A DNA stretch of 62,122 nt from an uncultured Bacteroidia bacterium (GCA_902784965.1 CACZWU010000002.1:1-62122), one strand, 5' to 3'; counted from the stretch's first letter, positions 50,136 through 59,156 are shown. Made by a program: numbers and translations. Notes: a model not told the origin generated them from the letters alone.

Positions 50136-51553
50136 GCAGATACGCAGCAGCATTGGATTTCGGCAGCGCCAAAGTGGCGTTGGCGGTCGGTGAGAAGACC
50201 GACGCCGGCGTACGTATCGTGAGCTACCACGATGCCCCTTCGGCCGGCATCGAGAGCGGCGAGATCGTCAACGACTTCAAGGTCGAAGAGGTGGTCCGCG
50301 CCCTCATCGAGCAGGCACGCGCCGATTTGCCGGAAGAGATCACAGAGGTCAGTTTCGGCCTCTCGGGCCGGGTGCTCCACAGCAAGGAGTTCCCCATCCA
50401 GATTACCCGCCGCAACCCGGATTCCTACATCCTGGAAGACGAAGTGCGGCAGATCACGCGGGCCCGGTACAAGGCCAGCCTGGAAGGCGACGAGGTCGTC
50501 TTCGAGGCCGTCCCGCAGAAATACAGCACCGAAGACCGCATCGGCATCACCCACGAGGAACTCATCGGCATGGTGGGCGGCCAGATCGACGCCGATTTCA
50601 AGATCTTCTTCGGGCGCAAGGGTCTTCGCGACCGCCGCGTCAACATCATCGAGAAATGCGGCCTCACGCCGCGGAAAGCCATCCTGGCCCCCATCGCATC
50701 GGCCCGTGCCGTGCTGAGCCGTCCCGAGATGGAGAACGGCGTGGCCCTGGTCGACATCGGCAAGGGTTCCACGGAAGTGGCCATCGTCAAGGACAACATC
50801 GTCCGCCACGTGGCCATCATCCCCTTCGGCGGCGAATCGGTGACCGGCGACATCAAGAACGTGGCCAATATCACGCGGGAATGGGCCGAGACCGTCAAGC
50901 TCCGCCACGGCCGCTGCTGTGAAGAATATGCGGTCGAAAACAAGAAACTGGTGCTCAAGAGCGAGAACGAAACAGTGGAAGGCGAAATCGAGATGAGTCT
51001 GCTCATCCGTACCGTCGAGGCCCGACTGAGCGAGATCCTCGACGCTGTTCGCTATGTCATCGAGCAGTCGGGCTATGCCGGCAGGATTGCCTCGGGCGTG
51101 GTCATCACCGGCGGCGCCAGCCACCACGAAGACCTGCTCCAGCTGGCCAGCGCACTGCTCGGCCAGAAGGTCCGTCTCGCCGCCCCGCAGGGTGCCATCG
51201 ACAACGGCAGCGTCGAAGACGCCTACGACGTCTATGCCTCGACTGCCGTAGGCCTCGTGCTCGAGACCCTCGACCCGATGCTCTCGCACGCCCTGGACCT
51301 GAACGACAAACCGGAACAGAATGCCCAGCAGTCGGAGTCCGGACGTAACGTAGAAACGCTTTTCGACGAGGTCACGGAGCCGCAAGAAAGGCCGCTTTCC
51401 AAGCGCGAACGCAAGGAAGAGGAACGCAGGGCCAGGGAAGAGGAACGCAGGGCCAAGGAGGCGCGCAAACAAGCGGCCCGGGAGGCCCGGGAGAAAGAGA
51501 AGAAGGGCCCGAGTTTCATTGATATGCTATTTTCTGACAATAACAACGCTTAA
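50132..51553 (+). CDS. ftsA: Cell division actin-like protein FtsA
   Basis: FtsA is the membrane tether of FtsZ. The 473-residue protein has the actin-type motifs AALDFGSAKVALAVG and VDIGKGSTEVAIVKD and the GVVITGGASHHEDLLQL region. The C-terminus has about 50 residues of highly charged coiled coil (Lys/Glu/Arg-rich) before a short amphipathic end, GPSFIDMLFSDN, which would be the membrane-targeting helix. The ATG at 50132 is preferred to a TTG at 50120. Confidence 0.95.
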   Translation: MSRYAAALDFGSAKVALAVGEKTDAGVRIVSYHDAPSAGIESGEIVNDFKVEEVVRALIEQARADLPEEITEVSFGLSGRVLHSKEFPIQITRRNPDSYILEDEVRQITRARYKASLEGDEVVFEAVPQKYSTEDRIGITHEELIGMVGGQIDADFKIFFGRKGLRDRRVNIIEKCGLTPRKAILAPIASARAVLSRPEMENGVALVDIGKGSTEVAIVKDNIVRHVAIIPFGGESVTGDIKNVANITREWAETVKLRHGRCCEEYAVENKKLVLKSENETVEGEIEMSLLIRTVEARLSEILDAVRYVIEQSGYAGRIASGVVITGGASHHEDLLQLASALLGQKVRLAAPQGAIDNGSVEDAYDVYASTAVGLVLETLDPMLSHALDLNDKPEQNAQQSESGRNVETLFDEVTEPQERPLSKRERKEEERRAREEERRAKEARKQAAREAREKEKKGPSFIDMLFSDNNNA

Positions 51554-51558
51554 GAGAT

Positions 51559-52821
51559 ATGGACGCAGATTTGATACCTACCAGCTGGGAAAAACGCGGC
51601 AACATCATTACCGTCGTCGGTGTGGGCGGCGGTGGCAACAATGCCGTCTCGTATATGTACTCCCTGGGACTCAAGGATGTCGATTTCGTGATCTGCAACA
51701 CCGACACCCAGGCGCTGCAGAAAAGTCCCGTTCCGGCCAAGCTCCAGATCGGTCCCATCCTGACCAAGGGCCTGGGCGCCGGCACCGACTACACGGTGGG
51801 CCGCCAGGCCGCCGAAGAGTCGATTGAAGAGATCAGCAAGATCTTCGCCGGCGACACGCAGATGGTGTTCGTGACCTGCGGCATGGGCGGCGGCACCGGC
51901 ACCGGCGCGGCACCCCTCGTGGCCAAGACGGCCAAGGAGCTGGGCATGCTGACCGTCGGCGTGGTCACCGTCCCCTTCCGCGATGAAGGCAAGGAAGCGC
52001 TCTACCGTGCCGTCGAGGGCATCAAGGAGCTCAGCAAGCACGTCGACAGCATCCTGGTGATCGACAACCAGAAGCTCTACCAGCTCTACGGCAAGATGAA
52101 CATCTTCACGGCCTTCCACAAGGCCGACGAGGTGCTGGCCACCGCCGTCAAGAGCATCGCCGAGATCATCACCAGCAGCGGTTACATCAACGTGGACTTC
52201 GCCGACGTAAAGAAAGTGATGAAGAACAGCGGCGTCGCCATCATGGGTATCGGCGAGGCCGAGGGCGAAGACCGCGCCATCAAGGCCGTGGAGATGGCCC
52301 TCAAGTCCCCGCTCCTGAACGACCTCAACCTGCGCAGCGTGAAGAACGCCCTGATCAACATCACCTCGAGTTCCGATGAAGAGAACGGTATCTCCATGGA
52401 GGAACTCTCGCAGATCATGGACTTCACTTCGCAGTACACCGGCGCCACCATCAACTTCAAGCGAGGCATCGTGTTCGACGAGAAGATGGGCAGCAAGATC
52501 AGCGTCACCATCATCGCCACCGGCTTCGAGATGTGGCAGCTCCCGGTCATCGACGAGAACGAGGTCAACCGCGGCAACCGCATCGAGGTCCCCTACGGCA
52601 AAGACCTGTTCCACTCGCGCAAGAAAGGTACGCCCATCGCCCCCGACGACGGCAAGCTGCTCAACAAGAAACGGGTGACGGGCATCCCGTCCCTCATCGT
52701 GGAGGACGTACGGCTCATCAAGCAGCTGGAAGACGAACCCGCCTGCATCCGCCGCGAGCGGGTGCTGAATCCCGAAAAAGCCATCACCCCGGAAGTCAAG
52801 GAGACTCCCGCCAGCGAATAA
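51559..52821 (+). CDS. ftsZ: Cell division GTPase FtsZ
   Basis: The tubulin homolog forms the Z ring. The 420-residue protein has VGVGGGGNNAV, the G-box GMGGGTGTGAAP and NVDFADVKKVMKN (T7 loop region). A C-terminal peptide LEDEPACIRRERV occupies the place of the conserved FtsA-binding tail (consensus near D-x-P-x-F/I-x-R), after a linker shorter than usual. It starts 5 nt after ftsA and is followed after 4 nt by gltX. Confidence 0.97.
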   Translation: MDADLIPTSWEKRGNIITVVGVGGGGNNAVSYMYSLGLKDVDFVICNTDTQALQKSPVPAKLQIGPILTKGLGAGTDYTVGRQAAEESIEEISKIFAGDTQMVFVTCGMGGGTGTGAAPLVAKTAKELGMLTVGVVTVPFRDEGKEALYRAVEGIKELSKHVDSILVIDNQKLYQLYGKMNIFTAFHKADEVLATAVKSIAEIITSSGYINVDFADVKKVMKNSGVAIMGIGEAEGEDRAIKAVEMALKSPLLNDLNLRSVKNALINITSSSDEENGISMEELSQIMDFTSQYTGATINFKRGIVFDEKMGSKISVTIIATGFEMWQLPVIDENEVNRGNRIEVPYGKDLFHSRKKGTPIAPDDGKLLNKKRVTGIPSLIVEDVRLIKQLEDEPACIRRERVLNPEKAITPEVKETPASE

Positions 52822-52825
52822 AACC

Positions 52826-54379
52826 ATGGAAAGAAGACGCAGAGTCCGCTTCGCGCCCAGTCCCACGGGCCCGCTCCACATGGGCGGCGTCCGCACGGCG
52901 CTTTACAATTACCTGTACGCCAAACAGACCGGCGGAGATTTCATCCTCCGCATCGAAGACACCGACTCCCAGCGCTTTGTGCCTGGGGCCGAGGAATACA
53001 TCATCGAGTCGCTCCGCTGGTGCGGCATCTTCCCCGACGAGGGCGTGGATGAGAACGGCCAGGTGGTGGAGGTCGCTTCGCCGAAGCATCCCCACGCGCC
53101 GTACCGCCAGTCGCAGCGCCGCGGCATCTACCGCAAATATGCGGAAGAACTCGTCGCCAAGGGCTACGCCTACTATGCCTTCGACACGGCTGAAGAACTC
53201 GCCGCACTCCGCACGGCGGCCGAGGCCGAGAAGAAGACCTTCATCTACAACTGGGAAACGCGGGGTTCGATGAAGAACTCGCTGACGCTCCCGGCCGACG
53301 AGGTGGCACGCCGCGTGGCGGAAGACACGGGCTGGACCATCCGGTTCAAGATCCCGGAGAACCGCATCGTGAAGATGGACGACCTGATCCGCGGTCACAT
53401 CGAGGTCAACAGCAACACGCTCGACGACAAGGTGCTCTGGAAGCGCATCGACGAGCTGCCGACCTACCACCTGGCCAACATCGTCGACGACCACCTGATG
53501 GAAATTACCGAGGTGATCCGCGGCGAGGAGTGGCTGCCGTCGCTGCCGCTGCACTATCTGCTCTACGAGGCCTTCGGCTGGCAGGATTCGCAGCCGCGTT
53601 TCGCGCATCTGTCACTGCTGCTCAAGCCCGATGGCAAGGGTAAGCTCTCGAAGCGCGACGGCGACCGCCTGGGTTTCCCGGTGTTTCCGCTGCGCTGGGT
53701 CAACGCCGAGGGCGAGGTGTCGCGCGGTTACCGCGAGGACGGCTACTATCCCGAGGCTTTCGTCAACATGCTGGCTTTCCTGGGCTGGAATCCGGGCACG
53801 GAGCAGGAGATCTTCTCGCTCGATGAGCTCGTGAAGGTGTTCTCGCTGGAGCGCGTCATCAAGTCGGGCGCCCGTTTCAATCCGGACAAGGCCAAGTGGT
53901 TCAACCAGGAATACCTGCGGATGCGGCCCATCGAAAAGCTGGTGGCCGAATTCCGGGCCTCTGAGGGCGAGCGCATCGCGGCCTTCAGCGACGATTACGT
54001 CGGCGGCGTGCTCGAGCTGATGCGCGAGCGCGTCCATTTCCCCACCGAGTTCCGTGAAGCGACCTGGTTCTTCTTCGAAGCACCGAAGGAATACGATCCG
54101 GCCGCCGTGGCCAAGTTCTGGAAAGACGAGATTCCGGCCATCATTCCGCGGGTGCGCGACTTCATCGCCGGCATCGAGCCATTCACGAAAGAACACATCG
54201 GTGAATCGCTCGAAGGCCTGATCCGCGAGAACGCCTGGCCGATGGGCAAGGTGATGAACACCCTCCGCATCTTCCTCGTCGGCAAGTCGGTCGGCCCCGG
54301 CGTCGCCGAAATGATGGCCCTCATGGGCAAGGCCGAGGTACTGAAACGGATTGACAAAGGGATTGCTTCTTTGACATAA
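52826..54379 (+). CDS. gltX: Glutamyl-tRNA synthetase
   Basis: The 517-residue class I enzyme has RFAPSPTGPLHMGGVRTAL (HIGH motif as HMGG) and GKLSKRDGDRLG (KMSKS motif). The C-terminal anticodon-binding helical domain is complete. It lies at the end of the dcw transcript with a 4-nt gap from ftsZ and is followed by two structured repeats. Confidence 0.96.
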   Translation: MERRRRVRFAPSPTGPLHMGGVRTALYNYLYAKQTGGDFILRIEDTDSQRFVPGAEEYIIESLRWCGIFPDEGVDENGQVVEVASPKHPHAPYRQSQRRGIYRKYAEELVAKGYAYYAFDTAEELAALRTAAEAEKKTFIYNWETRGSMKNSLTLPADEVARRVAEDTGWTIRFKIPENRIVKMDDLIRGHIEVNSNTLDDKVLWKRIDELPTYHLANIVDDHLMEITEVIRGEEWLPSLPLHYLLYEAFGWQDSQPRFAHLSLLLKPDGKGKLSKRDGDRLGFPVFPLRWVNAEGEVSRGYREDGYYPEAFVNMLAFLGWNPGTEQEIFSLDELVKVFSLERVIKSGARFNPDKAKWFNQEYLRMRPIEKLVAEFRASEGERIAAFSDDYVGGVLELMRERVHFPTEFREATWFFFEAPKEYDPAAVAKFWKDEIPAIIPRVRDFIAGIEPFTKEHIGESLEGLIRENAWPMGKVMNTLRIFLVGKSVGPGVAEMMALMGKAEVLKRIDKGIASLT

Positions 54380-54385
54380 CGAATA

Positions 54386-54534
54386 GGATTGCGCTAGCGC
54401 TCTGGGAATTGCTTCTCGGACCGACTCGCAAGCGAGTCTCCTTCCCAAATCAAAGATTTGGGCCCCTCCCTCTATCAACCGAGGGTGGTTAGGGTCCTCG
54501 AAGCAATGTCCCACCCGCGCTTAAAGCGCAATCC
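54386..54534. repeat. Branched palindromic element (cloverleaf-like) after gltX
   Basis: GGATTGCGCT (54386-54395) pairs with AGCGCAATCC (54525-54534). The arms continue inward with GGGA/TCCC and ATTGCTTC-type pairing. Inside are three small hairpins: GACTCGC/GCGAGTC (54423-54438), CCCAAATC/GATTTGGG (54444-54462) and CCCTC/GAGGG (54468-54485). No reading frame is credible here. It could be a mobile palindromic repeat, a structured RNA or the terminator region of the dcw transcript. Confidence 0.6.
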
Positions 54535-54549
54535 TCAACAACGATTGAC

Positions 54550-54640
54550 TGTTTGCTTGCGCAAAGGAGCGGGTGGTTTTTGGAGCCGCGAGCATTTTTC
54601 TGCGAGCGGGACAAAAACCAGAGCTCCCAGCAAGCAAACA
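54550..54640 (+). repeat. Palindromic stem-loop element, intergenic copy
   Basis: TGTTTGCTTGC/GCAAGCAAACA, GGAGC/GCTCC and TGGTTTTT/AAAAACCA form a stepped stem around a 31-nt loop that starts GGAGCCGCGAGCATTTTTC. The same loop, internal-loop bases (ggg/ga) and stem lengths occur in dnaX at 31859-31920. It ends 18 nt before the rpiB ATG. Confidence 0.85.
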
Positions 54641-54657
54641 CCAGACAATAATAGATT

Positions 54658-55089
54658 ATGAAGATTGGACTCGCATCGGATCATGCTGGATATGAGTATA
54701 AGCAGCAATTGATCGCCTATTTGCGGCGGAAAGGCATCTCCGTCGTGGATTATGGAACCCATGGAACGTCGAGCGTCGACTACCCCGACTTCGCGCATGC
54801 CCTCGCTGAAGGTATCGAGAAAGGCGAAGTGGACCGCGGCATCGCCCTCTGCGGCACCGGCAACGGCATGGCCATGACCCTCAACCACCACAAGGCCATC
54901 CGCGCCGGCCTCGCCTGGAACCGCGACATCGGCGCCCTCATCTCGCAGCACAACAACGCCAACGTTCTGGTGATGCCCGCCCGGTTCATCACCATGACCA
55001 TGGCCAAACTGATTACGAAGACCTGGCTCGAAACCCCCTTTGAAGGTGGAAGACACCAACGCCGCATCGAGAAAATACCTTGTGCTTGA
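54658..55089 (+). CDS. rpiB: Ribose 5-phosphate isomerase B
   Basis: The 143-residue RpiB/LacB-family enzyme interconverts ribose 5-phosphate and ribulose 5-phosphate. It has IGLASDHAGYEYKQQL at the start, DYGTHGTSSVDYPDFAHALA and the active-site loop GIALCGTGNGMAMTLN with its cysteine. The truB frame opens inside or just after its end, so the two are probably co-transcribed. Confidence 0.94.
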   Translation: MKIGLASDHAGYEYKQQLIAYLRRKGISVVDYGTHGTSSVDYPDFAHALAEGIEKGEVDRGIALCGTGNGMAMTLNHHKAIRAGLAWNRDIGALISQHNNANVLVMPARFITMTMAKLITKTWLETPFEGGRHQRRIEKIPCA

Positions 55090-55111
55090 CGGCTGCCCCG
55101 TCGGAGACGGC

Positions 55112-55882
55112 ATGCCCGCCTTCTTCGAGACGCATCTGTCACACGACCTGGCGGACTATCCCGACGGGATCGTCCTTCCTTTGGACAAACCCTACCGCTG
55201 GACCTCCGCCGACCTGGTGCGCAAATGCAAATTTACCCTGCAGAAACACTTTGGCCTCCGCAAGCTGAAAGTCGGCCACGCCGGCACCCTTGACCCGCTC
55301 GCCACGGGCTTGCTACTGGTGTGCATCGGCAAGGCCACCAAGCTTGCGGAGGTACTGCAGGCTTCTGAAAAGGAATACCTGGCCACCGTCGAATTCGGCG
55401 CCACCACCCCGTCGTTCGACCTGGAGCAGCCCATCGACCAGTACTTTCCCTACGAACACATCACCGAAGCGGCCGTCCGGGACGCACTCCCGCAGTTCCT
55501 CGGGCCACAGGAACAAGTTCCGCCTCTCTTTTCGGCCAAAATCGTGAACGGCCTCCGTGCCTACGAATACGCCCGCAGCGGCGAGCCGCTGGAACTCAAG
55601 ACCAACCGCATCGAAATCTACGACATCGCCCTCGAGGGCTTCACGCTGCACAACGAGATGACGGGCGACGGCTACGTCGTCGACGAGGTCGTCCGCCACG
55701 TACACAACTACCACACGTCTTCGACCAGCGACGGCACCCGCCCCGCCGCGGTGCTCCGCATCCGCTGCTCCCGTGGCACCTACATCCGCTCCCTCGCCCG
55801 CGACCTCGGCCTCGCCCTCGGCTCCGGCGCCTACCTCACCGCCCTGCGCCGCACCGCCTCCGGCGAGTTCCGGCTGCCGTAG
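55112..55882 (+). CDS. truB: tRNA pseudouridine(55) synthase
   Basis: TruB makes pseudouridine 55 in the tRNA T-loop. The protein has PLDKPYRWTSADLVRKCK and the catalytic aspartate motif GHAGTLDPLATGLLLVCIGKATK. RIRCSRGTYIRSLARDLG follows in the second half. The ATG at 55112 gives 256 residues; the frame is open to a TTG at 55040 inside rpiB, so the exact start is uncertain. It is the last core gene before the AT-richer tail. Confidence 0.93.
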   Translation: MPAFFETHLSHDLADYPDGIVLPLDKPYRWTSADLVRKCKFTLQKHFGLRKLKVGHAGTLDPLATGLLLVCIGKATKLAEVLQASEKEYLATVEFGATTPSFDLEQPIDQYFPYEHITEAAVRDALPQFLGPQEQVPPLFSAKIVNGLRAYEYARSGEPLELKTNRIEIYDIALEGFTLHNEMTGDGYVVDEVVRHVHNYHTSSTSDGTRPAAVLRIRCSRGTYIRSLARDLGLALGSGAYLTALRRTASGEFRLP

Positions 55883-55892
55883 CCCCTCCTTT

Positions 55893-55997
55893 CGCTGCAA
55901 CGTACGCAGCTGATTATGTGATGCTTACATTGCAGCGCCGATGTCCCGACCAATATCCCACCGTCCCAATCGTCCTGCGCCCTCGGTGGGACGGGAC
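55893..55997. repeat. Intergenic inverted-repeat element after truB
   Basis: CGCTGCAA (55893-55900) pairs with TTGCAGCG (55930-55937). GTCCC/GGGAC and CCCACCG/CGGTGGG form a second arm pair up to 55997. It fills the 128-nt gap between truB and the convergent lipoprotein gene. It may be another palindromic repeat family or a transcription stop. Confidence 0.45.
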
Positions 55998-56010
55998 ACG
56001 CTGCCGCCAC

Positions 56011-56424
56011 CTACCTGACCCTCACAAAGTGACGGTAGTCGGACGCCCAAGTGCCTGGATTGGGGGCTGTTCCTATCTTCTGCCATTCCATCTCACGTGA
56101 AGTCAGTTTGACAATCCTGTAGGTGACATTGGTAAAGTCCGACATCATCGGATTGAAGGTGATGGTGTTCTTCTCTTCAAACATATCCAATTCGTATCGG
56201 CCACTACGGTCGTTTGATTCGCCCGACAGTGCGTCATAGGTTTGGAGCTGATAGTTGCCGTTCCCGTCAAAGGTGAATTTCAGAGAGCCATCCATCGCGA
56301 AGACCGTCGGGTCATATTGCTCGGACCAGGTGCCCTCCAGTTTGTTTATGTCAATTTTCACGCAGCTGGTCAGGCTTGCTACCAACAGGGTTGCGCAGAA
56401 TATCAGATTCAAGAGCTTCTTCAT
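56011..56424 (-). CDS. Small lipocalin-like lipoprotein
   Basis: The 137-residue precursor has a lipoprotein signal with lipobox LTSC (Cys21) followed by a beta-rich domain (LEGTWSEQYDPTVFAMDGSL, GRYELDMFEE, MEWQKIGTAP). The pattern of a WS/WxxxY start and repeated strands resembles small lipocalin-like domains common in Bacteroidales surface lipoproteins. No partner gene is evident. Function unknown. Confidence 0.8.
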   Translation of the reverse strand: MKKLLNLIFCATLLVASLTSCVKIDINKLEGTWSEQYDPTVFAMDGSLKFTFDGNGNYQLQTYDALSGESNDRSGRYELDMFEEKNTITFNPMMSDFTNVTYRIVKLTSREMEWQKIGTAPNPGTWASDYRHFVRVR

Positions 56425-56482
56425 TGTTCTCGTTTTTTTTCAAAATGCGGGAATCAGGAGATTCTTGCGTGCGGACTAAGCC

Positions 56483-56620
56483 TTAATTCGCCGAAATGGA
56501 TATGGTCACATCGGACGCCGGCATGGTGAGGGAATAGGTGCCGTTTCCGTTATTTGTCAAGGCAACGGTGTGGCTCGTACCATCGACGGCAAGGCAGCCC
56601 GGTACGGATGAGTAGTATGA
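56483..56620 (-). pseudogene. C-terminal remnant of a surface repeat-domain protein
   Basis: The minus-strand frame ending at 56483 reads ...HTVALTNNGNGTYSLTMP, then ASDVTISISAN and a stop. This is the usual end of Bacteroidales secreted proteins with NGTYTFTMPASDVT-type repeats. Upstream stops cut the frame after about 45 codons, so only the tail is left. The rest of 56424-56831 holds a hairpin terminator and no credible gene. Confidence 0.6.
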
Positions 56621-56695
56621 TCATAATCTATCAAGAATACCTCTTCGCGCTCATTCCGAGTGTGGTTCAGCACGAGGTTGTGAAGTAGAATGAAC

Positions 56696-56724
56696 GAAAA
56701 AGGGCATTGCGACCCTTTTTCTTT
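56696..56724 (+). terminator. Hairpin with T run in the accessory tail
   Basis: GAAAAAGGG pairs with CCCTTTTTC across an 8-nt loop, followed by TTTTC. No intact gene ends here on the plus strand, so it probably belonged to a lost gene. Confidence 0.55.
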
Positions 56725-56830
56725 TCTTGTTTGGTTGCGGTGTGGGGTGTGATTTTTGCAGTATTTGGACAATAATCGCTTATTTAGTGTTCAGATAAAA
56801 CGGATTTAACAGATTAACCTCCTCTGACAA

Positions 56831-57748
56831 ATGAAAAATAAGACCATTCTCCCTATTGTCCTGGTGTTGGTCGGGTCATTCTCGCTGCAGGCGCAGGAGA
56901 TTACCAGCAATGCTGCTTACAGAGCCAAGATGGACTCGTTGTCCAACATATTTTCAGCCGTTGTCCAAGAATGGAATGATTCGATTCCGCCACATTTCAG
57001 AAAGGCCATGAAACTTGAGAAGGAGGCGGAAGCGAATCCGGAGCTCAAAGATTCCCTTCTTGCCTTAGCAGCTGAAGAACGGAAGATCGGAGAGGCGTTT
57101 ATGCCTGCTCTTCAAGCCAGAATGGACAGTAATCACGCAGAGCGGCGGGCATTGCAAGAAAAGTATTCTCTGGTTTTCGAAGAGGCTTTCCCTTATTTTA
57201 GGAAGCGCAAAATGTTATCGAAAGACAGCCTTGCCGTCCTTTTGAGCAAAGCATCCGCTGAGATCCAAGAGTCAGAGACCGGAAAGGCGCTGCGCTATTA
57301 TATCGAGAACCCCCAATTTGTCGAAGGGAGCCGTTTCCAAATTTTCCCTTGCTATGACGTCAATGGAAACAGCTTTGACTGGGAACTCATCAAAGGAAAG
57401 AAAGTCTTCCTCGTTCATGACGGTCTCTGGTGCATGACGCATGGGCAGGACAACTCCTTCTTCGGCAAGTATCTTCACCATCTTTCCGAAGTGGCGCCAG
57501 ACTGCCTCCCGCTCATTGTCGTAAATTGCGCGACTCCGGAAGACCTCAAGGAGTCCATTGAGGAGTATGGCTTGCAGGATTTCTACGTGGTGAGCGAGTA
57601 CAAAAAGGACTTTGGCATGCTAAACGTATTCTACAACGACCAGACAACCCCGACCTGCCACTACATTGACGAACAAGGCATCGTCGTCAAAACAACGGAA
57701 GGCATCGATCAGGATTATCTGGAAAAGGATTTTCTGAAAATCAAGTAA
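56831..57748 (+). CDS. Secreted thioredoxin-like protein with a single active-site cysteine
   Basis: The 305-residue precursor has a signal peptide (to SLQAQ) and a charged helical N-terminal region (about residues 30-170) seen before thioredoxin domains of Bacteroidota. The C-terminal thioredoxin-like domain has GKKVFLVHDGLWCMTHGQDN. Where TlpA-type proteins have WCxxC there is WCMTHG, leaving one cysteine. The cis-Pro region (TTPTCHYIDEQG) is recognisable. It could be a peroxiredoxin-like or non-redox binding protein. The base composition is more AT-rich than the core genes upstream. Confidence 0.8.
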   Translation: MKNKTILPIVLVLVGSFSLQAQEITSNAAYRAKMDSLSNIFSAVVQEWNDSIPPHFRKAMKLEKEAEANPELKDSLLALAAEERKIGEAFMPALQARMDSNHAERRALQEKYSLVFEEAFPYFRKRKMLSKDSLAVLLSKASAEIQESETGKALRYYIENPQFVEGSRFQIFPCYDVNGNSFDWELIKGKKVFLVHDGLWCMTHGQDNSFFGKYLHHLSEVAPDCLPLIVVNCATPEDLKESIEEYGLQDFYVVSEYKKDFGMLNVFYNDQTTPTCHYIDEQGIVVKTTEGIDQDYLEKDFLKIK

Positions 57749-57800
57749 CAGCAAATAGATATCCATCACCTTCGCAGGACATCACTTTCATCGGTGAGGT

Positions 57801-57995
57801 GCCCTCTGGAAGAAAGTCCTCACCGACGCAGTTGCCTCCGGCGAAATCGGCCCGCAGAAAGACCTTGACACCGTAGCCGCCACCTTCCAGTCCATCTTCT
57901 ACGGTTCGTCCTTCCACGCCTCCATCGGCAAAGCCTTCGACCCCGCCGCCCTCAAAGCCCAGATGATGGGGTTCTATCAATCTCTTTGCATGTAA
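57801..57995 (+). pseudogene. C-terminal remnant of a TetR-type regulator
   Basis: The frame from 57801 to the stop at 57993-57995 reads KKVLTDAVASGEIGPQKDLD... and ends GFYQSLCM. This resembles the C-terminal ligand-binding end of TetR regulators (DAxASGEI-x-DxD pattern). A stop codon closes the frame just upstream, and no helix-turn-helix part is present. It is GC-rich, unlike the genes on both sides, which suggests a leftover of the original chromosome. Confidence 0.6.
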
Positions 57996-58040
57996 TGCCA
58001 GAAATGTCGGTGAAAACAAAACGCTACATTTACGAACTTA

Positions 58041-59138
58041 ATGATGTCCGTTATGGAACAGTTGATGAAATTGGATAAGGAATACGCTCAGTGGATTTCC
58101 GAGCTGGCACAACGATATCGCTCCAGTCAGATAAAGGCTGCGATAAAGGTCAATGATGAGATGCTTCGCTTTTATTGGTCTGTGGGTGAAGACATTGAGA
58201 AGCGGCAGTATGAGAACCGCTACGGCAGCCATTTCTATGAGAATGTGAGCAAGGATTTGAGGAAAGCGCTGGATTTGACACGAGGAATGTCTGATTCAAC
58301 CATAAGGTACACGCATTACTTCTATTGCCTTTATAGTCAGCTAATTGGAAATCGTCAGCAAGATGCTGAAGATTTCAAGAGCCCAATTCTTCAGCAAGAT
58401 GCTGAAGTTTTCCAAGTCATCTTCAATATACCTTGGACCCATCATATGTGCATCATCGACAAAGTGAAAGGTGATGCAAAGAAAGGCCTTTTCTTTGCCA
58501 GGAAGTCGCTGGAGAATAATTGGGGAAGAGCCGTGCTGCTGAACTTCCTTTCATCCGACCTTTACGAGCGCCAGGGCGCAGCCCAGACCAACTTCGCGCT
58601 CACCATACCGGCGCCCGAAAGCGACCTTGCTCAGGAACTTCTGAAGAGTCCCTACGATTTCACGTTCCTGCCGGGAAAGGAGAGGTATCAGGAAGCCGAA
58701 CTGAAAGATGCCTTGATTGATCACATCACCCGGTTTCTGGTTGAACTGGGTAAAGGCTTCTCTTATGTCGGTAAGGAGTACCGTCTCGTCGCAGGAGGGA
58801 AGGAAAAGTTTATTGACTTGCTCTTTTACATCATCCCGCTGCATCGATATTGCGTAATTGAGGTCAAGGTTACGGAGTTCGATTTCCCGGATCTGGGACA
58901 ATTGGCAGGATATGTCGCCATGGTGGACGACCTCCTGAACACGGAAGTCGAGAAGCCAGCTATCGGCCTGCTTATCTGCAAGGAGAAGAATACTGTCCTG
59001 GCCCGATATGCCTTGTCAACAGTCAATCGCCCGATGGGAATCTCCGAATACGAGGTTGCCCGCCAGCAGCTGCCTGACGATTTGAAAAACGCCCTCCCGT
59101 CGCCGGAGGAAATCGAGCAGGGCTTGATGGACAAATAG
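58041..59138 (+). CDS. DUF1016/PDDEXK nuclease domain protein (YhcG-like)
   Basis: The 365-residue protein has the N-terminal DUF1016 helical domain (LRFYWSVGEDIEKRQ, SHFYENVSKDLRKAL) and a C-terminal PDDEXK nuclease domain. The catalytic residues lie in the stretch FIDLLFYIIPLHRYCVIEVK (Asp, then Glu-x-Lys), followed by GQLAGYV. Members are widespread orphans in accessory regions, sometimes near restriction or mobile genes. Both domains look intact. No restriction partner is present in the window, so its role is unknown. Confidence 0.9.
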   Translation: MMSVMEQLMKLDKEYAQWISELAQRYRSSQIKAAIKVNDEMLRFYWSVGEDIEKRQYENRYGSHFYENVSKDLRKALDLTRGMSDSTIRYTHYFYCLYSQLIGNRQQDAEDFKSPILQQDAEVFQVIFNIPWTHHMCIIDKVKGDAKKGLFFARKSLENNWGRAVLLNFLSSDLYERQGAAQTNFALTIPAPESDLAQELLKSPYDFTFLPGKERYQEAELKDALIDHITRFLVELGKGFSYVGKEYRLVAGGKEKFIDLLFYIIPLHRYCVIEVKVTEFDFPDLGQLAGYVAMVDDLLNTEVEKPAIGLLICKEKNTVLARYALSTVNRPMGISEYEVARQQLPDDLKNALPSPEEIEQGLMDK

Positions 59139-59156
59139 CGTCATAGCCATATAGAA

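Noticed and set aside
55918-56100. 60-codon frame after truB
   Set aside because: It overlaps the inverted-repeat element and the convergent lipoprotein gene, and has no recognisable domain.
56557-56772. 71-codon minus-strand frame in the accessory tail
   Set aside because: It crosses a hairpin terminator and lies in a different frame from the surface-protein remnant; no support as a gene.
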